Of a DNA stretch of 35,007 nucleotides, positions 1 to 8,373 are shown piece by piece. How positions within the stretch are numbered: position 1 is the stretch's first letter; every line of letters starts with the position of its first letter. Below the pieces are notes generated by a model. The model had not been told where the DNA came from, did not search any database, and was given only the letters and a program-made list of their open reading frames with translations. This DNA is from an uncultured Pirellulaceae bacterium. Its GTDB lineage: Bacteria > Planctomycetota > Planctomycetia > Pirellulales > Pirellulaceae. The position numbers were made by a program, and so were the translations under genes. The stretch lies in the NCBI GenBank assembly GCA_938040995.1, contig CALHZT010000269.1, positions 1 through 35,007 on the forward strand. Direction: 5' to 3'.

Positions 1-133
1 CCGCGGTTTATCGACAATTTCATTTAGGCTTGTCGGCATTGCCTGGCATTGCGCACTGCCTATTCATCGATCCACCGATTGCTACCCTCCCTTTCGCGAG
101 TTCCACGAGTGAATTCCGAGAGGTTCGGAGCCA

Positions 134-243
134 AAGCGACGGGGGAAGCTACAGCAAGCGACGGGGGAAGCTTCAGCAAGCGACGAGGGAGGCTTCAACA
201 AGCGGCGCGGGAGGCTTCAACAAGCGGCGCGGGAGGGCGAGGC
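134..243. repeat. 22-bp minisatellite, five copies
   Basis: Five head-to-tail units of 22 bp start at 134, 156, 178, 200 and 222. Each begins AAGCG(A/G)CG and continues through a G-rich core to GCTTCAGC or GCTTCAAC. Units 1-2 and 3-4 resemble each other most, and the fifth decays at its end, which suggests stepwise duplication. 22 is not a multiple of three, so the array would change frame at every unit. The small open frames across it are therefore unlikely to be genes. Confidence 0.9.
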
Positions 244-304
244 TCCGTCCGAGCCGCAGAACCACTCAACGCTTACAAAAGATCGCGGCTCGGACGCACC
301 AGAT

Positions 305-727
305 GTCTTTCCCGCGAACGCGGGAATCCAGCGCAGCGTTTTGAAGCCCGCAAATCTACAACAGTTCAAACCGGGAACCTGATGCTCTGGGTCCCCGCGT
401 GCGCGGGGAAGACGGCCTACGGCCGTTTGTACGAACGTCTTTCCGCGCCAAATGTCTTTCCCGCGAACGCGGGAATCCAGCGCAGCGTTTAGAGGCCCAC
501 AATTCTCAACACAGTGCAAACCGGGAACCTGATGCGCTGGGTCCCCGCGTGCGCGGGGAAGACGGCCTACGGCCGTTTGCACGAACGTCTTCCCGCGCCA
601 CACGTCTTTCCCGCGAACGCGGGAATCCAGCGCAACGTCTTGAAGCCCACAAATCTCAAAACAGTGCAGACCGCGAACCTGATTCACTGGGTCCCCGCGT
701 GCGCGGGGAAGACGGCCTACGGCCGTC
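305..727. repeat. ~150-bp tandem repeat carrying two palindromes per unit
   Basis: Three units start at 305, 454 and 604 (periods 149 and 150 bp), and the last is truncated near 727. Each unit contains one palindrome of the form CCCGCGAACGCGGG followed by AATCCAGCG. About 80 bp later comes a second, CCCCGCGTGCGCGGGG followed by AAGACGGCCTACGGCCGT. A diverged single copy of the same pair lies at about 22980-23090, so this is a dispersed family amplified here. Open frames on both strands (for example 217-834 minus and 399-998 plus) are by-products of the repeat. No gene is supported in 1-842. Confidence 0.9.
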
Positions 728-842
728 GACAGCCCGCAAGCGCGACACACACGGCCTAGAGCCGTCAACACTCGGACTTCCGCCGGCAACTGACAGCCTT
801 CGGCGAAATGCGCGCGGGCATCGGCTGGCAACACATGTCTGT

Positions 843-1889
843 CTACACGTGCAACTTTCCACGCTTCTCTTCGATCAACGCCAGGAGCGCGTGTTGTGGA
901 TCGGCAAACTTCTTGATGCCTTGCTCCATCAATACGCCTTCCATTTTTGCAAAATCGACTTTGGAAGCGATCTCATCCATAATCTCTTTGGCCGGTAGCT
1001 TGTCGACTTGTCGCGTGAAAATGACTCCGCTCTTGTCAGCGGCAGTATTTGTCTTGGGCGGATTCGTTTCGATATCCGATCCTGCCAACGCCGCCACGTA
1101 CTTCCAAGCGTCATCGGTTGGCTTTTTTATTCCTGTGCTGGCAAAGATGACTTCCTGGCGAAGTGGTGTCGAACGCCCGGACCAAAAGTCCACATTCGAT
1201 TGCCACAGTTGCTTCGCGTTGACGATCCCCACCATGCCCTGAGCCGCCGATGACAGGTCCGGGACTTCCTGTTCGGTGTACACGTCAATTCGCGACACGA
1301 ACACACTGTAGACACTCTTGAACTTCTCAAGATTCTCCAGCCGTTGGGCACCTCGCCAGATCGCCTTCCGAGCGGCTTCGCACTGTCGCTCAGTGAAGAT
1401 CAGTGTCACATTGAGCGGTACACCGGCGGCGGCAAGCTGTTCGAGCGAGTCGAGTCCGGCTGGCGTTGCCGGCACCTTGATCATTCGATTCGGGTGCCCA
1501 GCCGACCATCGCTTACCCAACTGGATATACTCGGCGACTCGTTGCGCGTGCGGCAAATTTTGCCCGGGACATTCAAGCAATGGATTCAGCTCAAAGCTCA
1601 CATAACCATCGTCGCCACCGGTTTCGTTCCAGATATTCTGAAAGACGACTTCCGCTTCACTGACAAGTTGGTCGGTCAGCGCCCACGCCACGGCTTCGTT
1701 GTCCATGCCGTCCACCATCAGCTGCTGCATTTGCCCGTCAAAACGACCGGACTTGACCAAGTCGCTAATGATGGCTGGATTGGAAGTCGCCCCGGTGGCT
1801 CCGGCCGCAAAGTTGGCCTGAACCAGATCCGGGTCGACGGAATCAAGCCAGAGTTTCGTACCGGATGCTATCAGTGATTGAAGTGACAT
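843..1889 (-). CDS. tal: transaldolase family protein
   Basis: A 348-residue transaldolase of the pentose phosphate pathway, a cytoplasmic enzyme that moves a dihydroxyacetone unit between sugar phosphates through a Schiff-base lysine. The sequence shows the family landmarks in order: LWLDSVDP near the N-terminus, GATSNPAII, the active-site strand MIKVPAT with the lysine, NVTLIF, FVSRID, and the C-terminal GIKKFADP. The frame is open upstream to 2192, but the start at 1889 (MSLQSL) fits the family, and the extra ~100 upstream residues look like translated intergenic DNA. Upstream is a divergent outer-membrane gene. Another pentose phosphate gene, rpe, lies 18 kb away, not in the same operon. 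The family assignment is secure. The subfamily is not resolved. Confidence 0.9.
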   Translation of the reverse strand: MSLQSLIASGTKLWLDSVDPDLVQANFAAGATGATSNPAIISDLVKSGRFDGQMQQLMVDGMDNEAVAWALTDQLVSEAEVVFQNIWNETGGDDGYVSFELNPLLECPGQNLPHAQRVAEYIQLGKRWSAGHPNRMIKVPATPAGLDSLEQLAAAGVPLNVTLIFTERQCEAARKAIWRGAQRLENLEKFKSVYSVFVSRIDVYTEQEVPDLSSAAQGMVGIVNAKQLWQSNVDFWSGRSTPLRQEVIFASTGIKKPTDDAWKYVAALAGSDIETNPPKTNTAADKSGVIFTRQVDKLPAKEIMDEIASKVDFAKMEGVLMEQGIKKFADPQHALLALIEEKRGKLHV

Positions 1890-2206
1890 TGTGCCCGCTC
1901 TGTTTCTACGACTGAAAATACTGCGATTGTTGGCACTGCATTGTGATGAAAGCACTCCCGAATGGGGATGCCAACTGAGCCTTGGTGAACAGAGCCAACT
2001 CGCATGTTGGGCGACTCTTGGTCGAATCCAAAAGACAGGCAATTCAGGCAGGCCTGTCGTGTAGTGCGGATTCTGAGCCTTTACACGATTCTTCCGAATA
2101 TTCCTGTCGTATGAACCGTAGATAGCCGATTCAGCTGGTGAGGCAGGAAATGCTCTGCACGAGTGGTACGTGCATTTTCTGTTACCGACCATTGAGGAGA
2201 AAAGCT
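1890..2206. other. divergent intergenic region between transaldolase and BBP7 genes
   Basis: This 317-bp spacer separates two divergently transcribed genes and should hold both promoters. I see no convincing -35/-10 pair. The only clear signal is the GAGGAG ribosome-binding site at 2194-2199, seven bases before the GTG at 2207. Confidence 0.5.
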
Positions 2207-3859
2207 GTGAGCTATTCGGTTACGAATAAACTGGCGATCATTTTGTGTGTGGCAACCGCTGTTCTGGTTGCCGACACGAATGAAGTACAGGCACAACGTC
2301 GCTATGGTAAATCAAGCCAGCGGATCAAACGCGTACAGTTTGAATCCGGAGGATCCGGCACGCGAGGGACAGCCCCTCTCGTAGAGCTGCCGACTGCCGC
2401 TGTCGAAGGCGATGCCTTCCCGGCAATGGACAGCATTACTCCGATGGTGGAATCTCCACTTGAAGCGCCGATGGATGCGGTCCAGTCGACCGTTGACAAT
2501 TTGCCATCCGGCGATGTCTTCTATCCTGAGGAGTCCTATTCCGATCCGATCGAACCGGCACTGGATCAGTCGTTTGGACAGCCGTACGATCGGGCTCAGA
2601 TTTCTGGACCGGCACCGCTGTACAGCACCGGAACGTGGTTTCGCAATGGCAGCTGGTTCTCGCAAATGGACGTGCTCGCCTGGACCAGAAGCGATTCACG
2701 TGACGGTTCGAGCAACCCCAACGCCATCCTTGCCCGCACCAACTTGCTGCTGCAAGATCAGGCAACGGGTGAGAGCTACCTCTTCAATGAAGCAGTCGGA
2801 CACAACTTCGCTCCTGGAGCAAGGTTGTCATTCGGTCAGTTCCTTGGACGGGACGCGGGGGGTCGTGACCATACCTGGGACTTTACCTTTCTGGGTCTGT
2901 TTGACTGGCAAGACAGCCGACGTTTCACAAGCCGAACGGGTGGATCCCTTTTCTCCGCATTCACGGCAGTCAACGGCAACGCAAATGCAGGACCGCTGAC
3001 AACTTCGTTCTTCGGTGCCGATCAGGCAGACATTTCCTATGCCGCGGACTTGAACTCTGGCGAACTGAACTACCGTATCCGAACCCGGCCTGGTCGAGAT
3101 CAGATGGCGATGCAGCCGAATGGCAAGTGGGTAAGGCACGCGGTCGGTAGCAACCTCCGTTCGATTCTTGCCGGATTTCGCGTGATGTCGTTCAACGAAC
3201 AAGTCAACTACGCTACACAAACGGCTGGCGCGACGGCGGAAATGGAAACACGACTGGGAGATACTGGCATTCTCGATCCCAATGGCGTTATTCCTACCAA
3301 CATTGAAGCTGACGCCATCACGGGTCGCTACGATGTCAGTGCGAATAATGACATGATTGGCTTCCAGATTGGCGGCGAACTGGAAGAAAAGTCAGACGCA
3401 TTCCGTTTCGGCCTGGGCGGCAAAATCGGTGGCTTGTTCAACTTTGTTGACCGACGCAAAGTACTGCAGTCGATCAACCAGGTCCGTATGGAAGGCGGCG
3501 CCATCATCTCGGAGGAACTGATTCCTCAAACGGATGCAAATGGCGACAACATTTTTGATCCAGTCACAGGCGAACAGATCTTCGATACAGTCACGACATT
3601 CGCACTCGACGACTCCATCAATCGCGGTGCTGAAAAACTGACGGACGAAAACCTTGCGTTCCTCGCCGAGGTGAACCTGTTCGGAACTTACCAACTTCGA
3701 CCGAACCTGCACTTCCGGGCCGGGTACGATTTGATGTTCCTTACCGGCGTGTCGCTCGCGGCTGAGAATGTTCAGGCGTTCAGTGGATTCGGAGCCCTGA
3801 ACTCAACCGGTAGCGTATTCCTGCATGGCGGATCCGTTGGCTTTGAAGCCACCTGGTAA
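2207..3859 (+). CDS. BBP7-type outer-membrane beta-barrel protein
   Basis: A 550-residue exported protein resembling the planctomycete BBP7 outer-membrane barrel family. The frame opens at 2138, but a GTG at 2207 follows a strong GAGGAG site by seven bases. It places a classical signal peptide at the N-terminus (SYSVTNKLAIILCVATAVLV, then a cut near VQAQ). A proline- and acid-rich spacer follows to about residue 130. The body then begins with GTWFRNGSWFSQMDVLAW and contains alternating amphipathic strands (FLGLFDWQ, FRFGLGGKIGGLFNF, LHFRAGYDLMFLTG). It ends in FEATW, an aromatic C-terminus as expected for an outer-membrane barrel. The cargo or pore function is unknown. Family confidence rests on architecture and strand pattern. 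Confidence 0.75.
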   Translation: MSYSVTNKLAIILCVATAVLVADTNEVQAQRRYGKSSQRIKRVQFESGGSGTRGTAPLVELPTAAVEGDAFPAMDSITPMVESPLEAPMDAVQSTVDNLPSGDVFYPEESYSDPIEPALDQSFGQPYDRAQISGPAPLYSTGTWFRNGSWFSQMDVLAWTRSDSRDGSSNPNAILARTNLLLQDQATGESYLFNEAVGHNFAPGARLSFGQFLGRDAGGRDHTWDFTFLGLFDWQDSRRFTSRTGGSLFSAFTAVNGNANAGPLTTSFFGADQADISYAADLNSGELNYRIRTRPGRDQMAMQPNGKWVRHAVGSNLRSILAGFRVMSFNEQVNYATQTAGATAEMETRLGDTGILDPNGVIPTNIEADAITGRYDVSANNDMIGFQIGGELEEKSDAFRFGLGGKIGGLFNFVDRRKVLQSINQVRMEGGAIISEELIPQTDANGDNIFDPVTGEQIFDTVTTFALDDSINRGAEKLTDENLAFLAEVNLFGTYQLRPNLHFRAGYDLMFLTGVSLAAENVQAFSGFGALNSTGSVFLHGGSVGFEATW

Positions 3860-3887
3860 ACCACGAGATTCGAATGCAGGAATGAAG

Positions 3888-4023
3888 ATAACCGTTCACG
3901 GATATTAACGTTTCCTCAGGCTCGAGAGGGTCAGGCACAAATTTTCGGCGTTTGTCCACAAAGCGAAATAAGTCAGTTTGCCGCCGAAAAATTGAGCCAG
4001 ACCCTTGCCCGCGTGAACGGTTA
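3888..4023. repeat. 136-bp interrupted palindromic element (REP/MITE-like)
   Basis: Two nested inverted repeats flank a 31-bp centre. The inner arms 3928-3950 and 3982-4004 pair at 20 of 23 positions. They contain the paired motifs GGTCAGGCAC and GAGCCAGACC next to A/T-rich TTTTCGGCG/CGCCGAAAA. The outer arms 3888-3899 and 4012-4023 are a perfect 12-bp pair (TAACCGTTCACG and its complement). It lies directly after the BBP7 stop, so the transcript hairpin could also end that message. Confidence 0.75.
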
Positions 4024-4170
4024 CGAATGAAGAAATCGGTACAGTCGTTATTCCGGACTCACCTTTCGCAGGCGGCAGGAATTGATCGATTCCCGTGCAA
4101 CATTGTTGCCATGACGGGTGTTTCGCGGAAAATCGACTAGTCTGCAAAGACCCGGTCACGTAACCTTTGT

Positions 4171-7100
4171 ATGCCTATGTCCCGCCGACCATTCTTTCAA
4201 CGTCACGCCTTGCTGATCCTGATGCTTGTGTGTTTCTTCGTGCCCTTTGGGTTACGCGGTGCACGCATGGGCATGAAGGAGATGCGTAACGATGTCAAAG
4301 ACTGGCTTCCTGACCGCTTCGAAGAGACCGCGGAGCTTGAAGCCTTTCGGGAACACTTCAAGGGCGGCGCTTTCGTCATTGTCAGCTGGGAAGGTTGCAC
4401 CGGCGAACGGGAAGACAGTCACTTTCGCCAGTTTGTAGACCAGTTCTTTCCCGAGCTACCCCCGTCCTTCCGCGCAGCAGCAAGAAAACGCGAAGCCGAA
4501 AAACTCGCCGCAAGTGGCGTCGATCCTGCAAGCGGGAATGCTGCGACTGGCAATTCGCGATTCTTTGACGAAGAGCTGGGTTTGTACGCCCGGCAACTCC
4601 GTCGGACGGAATCCGAACGCGACTTTATTGGTAACCGGTTCGATTTCTATTTTGATGGCGACTTTCACGAGAACTGGGCCGGCCTCGACGAAAAGTGGAT
4701 TCGTGGCGATGGCAAGAAATGGTTCTACATCGTCCCCAATGGCGACATTTACCGCTGGGACGCTGATGAGACACTGGTTGCTGCGGCAGGGCGTTCGATC
4801 AGGTTCGCCGCAACCGGAGAACGGAAAATCCGGAGCACTCTGGTTGCCACGCCGGGTTCGCTGGACGGGCCATGGTATTACAAAGACCCTCGCCGACTGG
4901 AAGCCGACCTCTTCGAGAGCCTGGCCACCGGGCCAGCGGTCCTGAGCGATCTGACTCGCGAAGGTGGCGCGCTGGCGGGTGACAAAGAAGCCGCGATGAA
5001 GCGGCTAAGTGGCGTGCTATTCGGCGAGGACGGAAAAACGACATGCCTGCTGGCGACTCTTAGCGATCGTGGGCGAAAAGACATTCACCGAATCGTCGGA
5101 CGCGGTGCGATGGGACGAGTCAGGGGTCGCATCTTGCGAATGGCTGAACAAGCCGGACTTTCGACTCCACCACCACCTTCGACTGTGCCACCGTTCATCG
5201 AGCCGTTTCTCGCGAAGAACGAAGCCAATGCGGCGTTGTTGGCCCAGGGGCCCATTATCCGAATGGGTGGCCCACCAGTCGACAATGTTGCGATCGACGA
5301 AGAAGGGCAAATCACGCTTGCTCGACTTGTCGGGCTTTCCATGTTCCTCGGCATGGCTCTTTCGTGGATTAACTTCCGAAGCTGGCCTGTCGTGCTGATG
5401 CTTTTCTTCGCCGGAGTTGTTGCCGCGATTTTCAGTTTGTCGATCGTGTGGTGGGGTCGCAGCTATTTCGACGCCGTCATGATGTCGATGCCGTCGCTGG
5501 TCTACGTGCTCGGCTTGTCCGGAGCGGTGCACATCGTCAACTACTACCGGGACACGGTCGATACCGAAGGGTATCCAGGTAATCCTGGAAAGGCCTTGGC
5601 CATCGGCTGGAAGCCATGTACCGTTGCGGCTTTGACAACAGCATTGGGACTGGTTTCGCTGGCGACGAGCGATATCGTCCCTATTCGAAAGTTCGGTTTC
5701 TTTGCCGCGGTCGGTGTGGTGTTCACGCTGGCAATCCTGTTTACGTTCTTACCCGCCGGGCTGTCGCTCTGGCCACCAAAGAACTTTCACACAAGAAAGA
5801 CGCGCGACAAACGGGGACTGGCTGAATACGTTACCGTTTTTTGGCGCAAAGTCGGCGAACTGACGGTAAAGAACCACCGCACCGTAACGGTGGCCTGCAT
5901 GATCGTCCTCGTGATCACCGCGTTCGGTTTGACGAAAGTCAACACATCCGTACAGCTACTGAAGCTGTTCGATGCAGAGAACAAGATCATCAAGGACTAT
6001 GACTGGCTGGAAAACAATCTCGGCAAACTTGTGCCGATGGAAGTTCTGGTGCGGGTAGATTCGGCGCTGATGCGTTCTGGCGAAATGGGCGACGAGAACG
6101 AAGTCGCATCGACGATCGACGACAAGTTCCGGCTGAATTTTCTGGAGCGGATGGAGATTGTCGAGAACGTCCGGAACCAGATTGACGCCAAGTTTGGCCC
6201 AGCCAGCGCGAATATCACTGGAACACCAATGCTTGCGACGACGTTCGTGCCACCGATTCCCGGGCGGGGAACGGGTTCGTTCGCGATGGGAAGACGCGGA
6301 GCCTACAGTCGGACATTGGCTGATTATCGCGACGATATTTCCGAGTCGGACTATTTCCGCGTCGACGATGACCAGGCGGAGCTTTGGCGAATTTCACTTC
6401 GCCTGGGCGCCCTCGACGATGTCGACTATGGCTATTTTGTTGACCACCTCAAAGAAGTCATCGAGCCGGTCATGATGGCTTATCGCTATCGCGACGAAGT
6501 TTTGCGGCGTGTGGATGCCGGCAGAAATGGCGAAGGATACCGCGGCGCCCGAGTGCTGCTCCTGGGGGCTCCATTCGGTCAAAGCCGCTTTGCGTCTCAA
6601 CCGATCGAATTGCCAAGCGGCAGCCCTTATGCGAGCTCAACCGACGGAAAGCCGGCACCAGTCGTTGCGAAGGCCGCCCCAACTGACGAAGTCAATCAGC
6701 AGGCGATCCTTGCCCAGACGCTTCGAAACTTGCTCATCAACGCCGGATTGAATGCCCGTGACTGGCACGATCCAAATTTCGCACTACCAGAAAACCTGGG
6801 CGGCAACGAATACGAATGCGTTCTCATCCTTGATGATGATCCACGATACGATGTTGCATCGCTTTCCAAACGCACCAACCTTGTCGTCGATGCAAGGAAT
6901 TGCGATTACCACCCAGCGTTGGCAAGTGCCAAAGTGAATCCACATCGAACGGCCAACCAGAAAGGGTGGCCAGTTTCGGCTTCCTACACCGGCCTCGTAC
7001 CAATCGTGTACAAGGCACAGCGAACACTACTTGCGAGCCTCATACAGAGTACGATTTGGGCGTTCCTTGCCATCTCCATTGTGATGATGGTGCTGCTTCG

Positions 7101-7704
7101 CAGTCCCAAAGCCGGCATGATCTCCATGTTGCCGAACGTGTTCCCCGTCGTCGTCATTTTCGGAATGATGGGCTGGTCCAACATTCTGGTCGACATTGGC
7201 ACGATGATGACCGCCAGCGTCGCCATGGGAGTCGCAGTGGACGACACGATCCACTTCCTGACGTGGTTCCGACGTGGCCTGGACCAGGGGCTCGAACGCA
7301 AAGGCGCGATCATGCTGGCGTACGACCGTTGTGCGACCGCAATGACACAAACGACTTTGATCGGCGGCCTTGGACTCGCGGTCTTTGGGCTAAGCACGTT
7401 CATGCCGACTCAACGATTCGGCATCCTGATGCTTACGCTGATGATCGCTGCACTTGTCGGCGACCTCGTATTCCTGCCCGCAATTTTGGCTGGACCTGTC
7501 GGCCGCGTATTCAACTCGAAGACGCCAACCGAGTCGGGCGGGAGGCGAAAGCGACCGGGTTCTTCGGCGACCTTTCCATCGAAAAAAGGCAACTCGAGCC
7601 TCGGAGACACAAACCTGAGAACCGAAGAAGGCCACCAACCACAAGTGAGCCGGGAAATCAGGGAACTTCGCAGCCGACAATCAGAATCCGACTATCAGCA
7701 ATAG
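4171..7704 (+). CDS. MMPL/RND-superfamily transporter
   Basis: A 1177-residue inner-membrane transporter of the RND superfamily, MMPL/patched-like branch, which typically exports lipids or other hydrophobic compounds using the proton gradient. It has the usual two-fold layout. A first helix at about residues 12-30 is followed by a ~350-residue periplasmic domain and then a bundle of helices around 388-540 (WPVVLMLFFAGVVAAIFSL, SMPSLVYVLGLSGAVHIVNY). A second half has a helix at about 572-590, a second large periplasmic domain, and a final bundle at about 950-1110 that includes the charged GVAVDDTIHFL segment. The C-terminal ~65 residues are hydrophilic and basic. The start at 4171 lacks a clear ribosome-binding site, and a second ATG lies two codons on. 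Substrate unknown. No periplasmic adaptor or outer-membrane channel lies next to it. Confidence 0.85.
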   Translation: MPMSRRPFFQRHALLILMLVCFFVPFGLRGARMGMKEMRNDVKDWLPDRFEETAELEAFREHFKGGAFVIVSWEGCTGEREDSHFRQFVDQFFPELPPSFRAAARKREAEKLAASGVDPASGNAATGNSRFFDEELGLYARQLRRTESERDFIGNRFDFYFDGDFHENWAGLDEKWIRGDGKKWFYIVPNGDIYRWDADETLVAAAGRSIRFAATGERKIRSTLVATPGSLDGPWYYKDPRRLEADLFESLATGPAVLSDLTREGGALAGDKEAAMKRLSGVLFGEDGKTTCLLATLSDRGRKDIHRIVGRGAMGRVRGRILRMAEQAGLSTPPPPSTVPPFIEPFLAKNEANAALLAQGPIIRMGGPPVDNVAIDEEGQITLARLVGLSMFLGMALSWINFRSWPVVLMLFFAGVVAAIFSLSIVWWGRSYFDAVMMSMPSLVYVLGLSGAVHIVNYYRDTVDTEGYPGNPGKALAIGWKPCTVAALTTALGLVSLATSDIVPIRKFGFFAAVGVVFTLAILFTFLPAGLSLWPPKNFHTRKTRDKRGLAEYVTVFWRKVGELTVKNHRTVTVACMIVLVITAFGLTKVNTSVQLLKLFDAENKIIKDYDWLENNLGKLVPMEVLVRVDSALMRSGEMGDENEVASTIDDKFRLNFLERMEIVENVRNQIDAKFGPASANITGTPMLATTFVPPIPGRGTGSFAMGRRGAYSRTLADYRDDISESDYFRVDDDQAELWRISLRLGALDDVDYGYFVDHLKEVIEPVMMAYRYRDEVLRRVDAGRNGEGYRGARVLLLGAPFGQSRFASQPIELPSGSPYASSTDGKPAPVVAKAAPTDEVNQQAILAQTLRNLLINAGLNARDWHDPNFALPENLGGNEYECVLILDDDPRYDVASLSKRTNLVVDARNCDYHPALASAKVNPHRTANQKGWPVSASYTGLVPIVYKAQRTLLASLIQSTIWAFLAISIVMMVLLRSPKAGMISMLPNVFPVVVIFGMMGWSNILVDIGTMMTASVAMGVAVDDTIHFLTWFRRGLDQGLERKGAIMLAYDRCATAMTQTTLIGGLGLAVFGLSTFMPTQRFGILMLTLMIAALVGDLVFLPAILAGPVGRVFNSKTPTESGGRRKRPGSSATFPSKKGNSSLGDTNLRTEEGHQPQVSREIRELRSRQSESDYQQ

Positions 7705-7749
7705 AGAGAGTTCCCGTTGCAAGTGTGAAATTTGCGGCGTGAGAATGGC

Positions 7750-8181
7750 TAGAGCGGCTCCACGACTCGTCTAGCGCTAACTGGGTAAACGAGGCAGGCT
7801 GCGGCATCAACCGAAAGGAGTGTTGCCATGAAGCCATACAGTCGAGAATTCCTTGCCAACGTATTTGCAATGTGTGACGCCGGCGAGGGTACGAAAGCCG
7901 TTGCTTTGCATTTCAAAGTATCCGAGTCGTGGGTACGTCGTATCAAGCAACAGCGCCGCGAGACCGGGCAAATTGCTCCGAAGATACCGTACTCACCCGA
8001 CCTCAATCCAATCGAGTTGGCGTTCTCCAAACTCAAAAAACTGCTACGGGATGGAGCAAAGCGCAGTGTCGATGCGCTTTGGCAACTCTGTGGTGGCATC
8101 CTTGACGAGTTCACCGAAGTCGAATGCCGCAACTATTTCAGGCACTGCGGATACCGCTACACCCAAAATTGAAACGCTCTA
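7750..8181 (+). mobile_element. internally deleted IS630-family element
   Basis: The element is bounded by TA at 7750-7751 and 8180-8181, the target that IS630 elements duplicate. Both ends read TAGAGCG inward (perfect 7 bp), with further patchy identity over about 28 bp, including GTCTAGCGCTA against GTGTAGCGGTA. At about 432 bp it is much shorter than a complete IS630 (usually 1.0-1.2 kb). The missing part is the middle of the transposase gene. Confidence 0.75.
7828..8172 (+). pseudogene. IS630 transposase remnant, HTH fused to DDE C-terminus
   Basis: This 114-codon frame joins the two ends of an IS630 transposase. Residues 1-52 are the helix-turn-helix start (MKPYSREFLANVFAMCDAG ... VSESWVRRIKQQRRETGQIAPK). 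From residue 53 the sequence is the end of the catalytic domain (PYSPDLNPIELAFSKLKKLL ... ECRNYFRHCGY). Roughly 200 residues normally lie between, including the first two acidic catalytic residues. Only the Glu of NPIE is left, so it cannot catalyse transposition. The join keeps the reading frame, and a strong AAGGAG site lies seven bases before the ATG, so a short DNA-binding product could still be made. This last point is inference. Confidence 0.85.
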
Positions 8182-8191
8182 ATCACTCCGG

Positions 8192-8229
8192 GTTCTTCGC
8201 TCGTCAGTTCTTCGCTCGTCAGTTCTTCG
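8192..8229. repeat. 15-bp tandem repeat, 2.5 copies
   Basis: The unit GTTCTTCGCTCGTCA is repeated exactly at 8192 and 8207 and then broken off after eight bases at 8222. It lies just outside the right end of the IS630 remnant and contains no gene. Confidence 0.9.
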
Positions 8230-8305
8230 AATTCCCCCGAGACAGGGCGTGCCGAGTGATCGCTGGTCAAATAGCGACAGGGTTCCACGGTTTCGCCACG
8301 CAAAC

Positions 8306-8340
8306 AAAAACCCCGCTCATCCTTGAAGAATGGCGGGGGA
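8306..8340 (-). terminator. intrinsic terminator of the PEP-CTERM gene
   Basis: On the minus strand the sequence reads CCCCGC, a 16-base loop region, GCGGGG, then TTTTTG. It lies about 35 bp past the stop of the gene ending at 8374. Confidence 0.8.
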
Positions 8341-8373
8341 TCTCGTTGAGCAACGTTTGACTATGTTTGGGAA

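Noticed and set aside
305-727. Possible CRISPR array
   Set aside because: Units are ~150 bp, the sequence between palindromes is itself repeated rather than unique, and no cas gene is present.
217-834. 205-codon minus-strand frame with PRARGDP/VRGKD repeats
   Set aside because: It is the translation of the ~150-bp tandem repeat with its palindromes, and equal frames exist on the other strand. There is no start signal or domain.
843-2192. 449-residue transaldolase with a 101-residue N-terminal extension
   Set aside because: The extension is Cys/Arg/Ser-rich with no domain and overlaps the opposite promoter region. The family N-terminus begins at 1889.
3905-4159. 84-codon minus frame and 62-codon plus frame after the BBP7 gene
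   Set aside because: Both lie over the palindromic element and show no recognisable protein features.
6900-7742. 280-codon plus frame inside the transporter gene
   Set aside because: Out-of-frame shadow of the MMPL transporter, His/Arg-rich with no domain.
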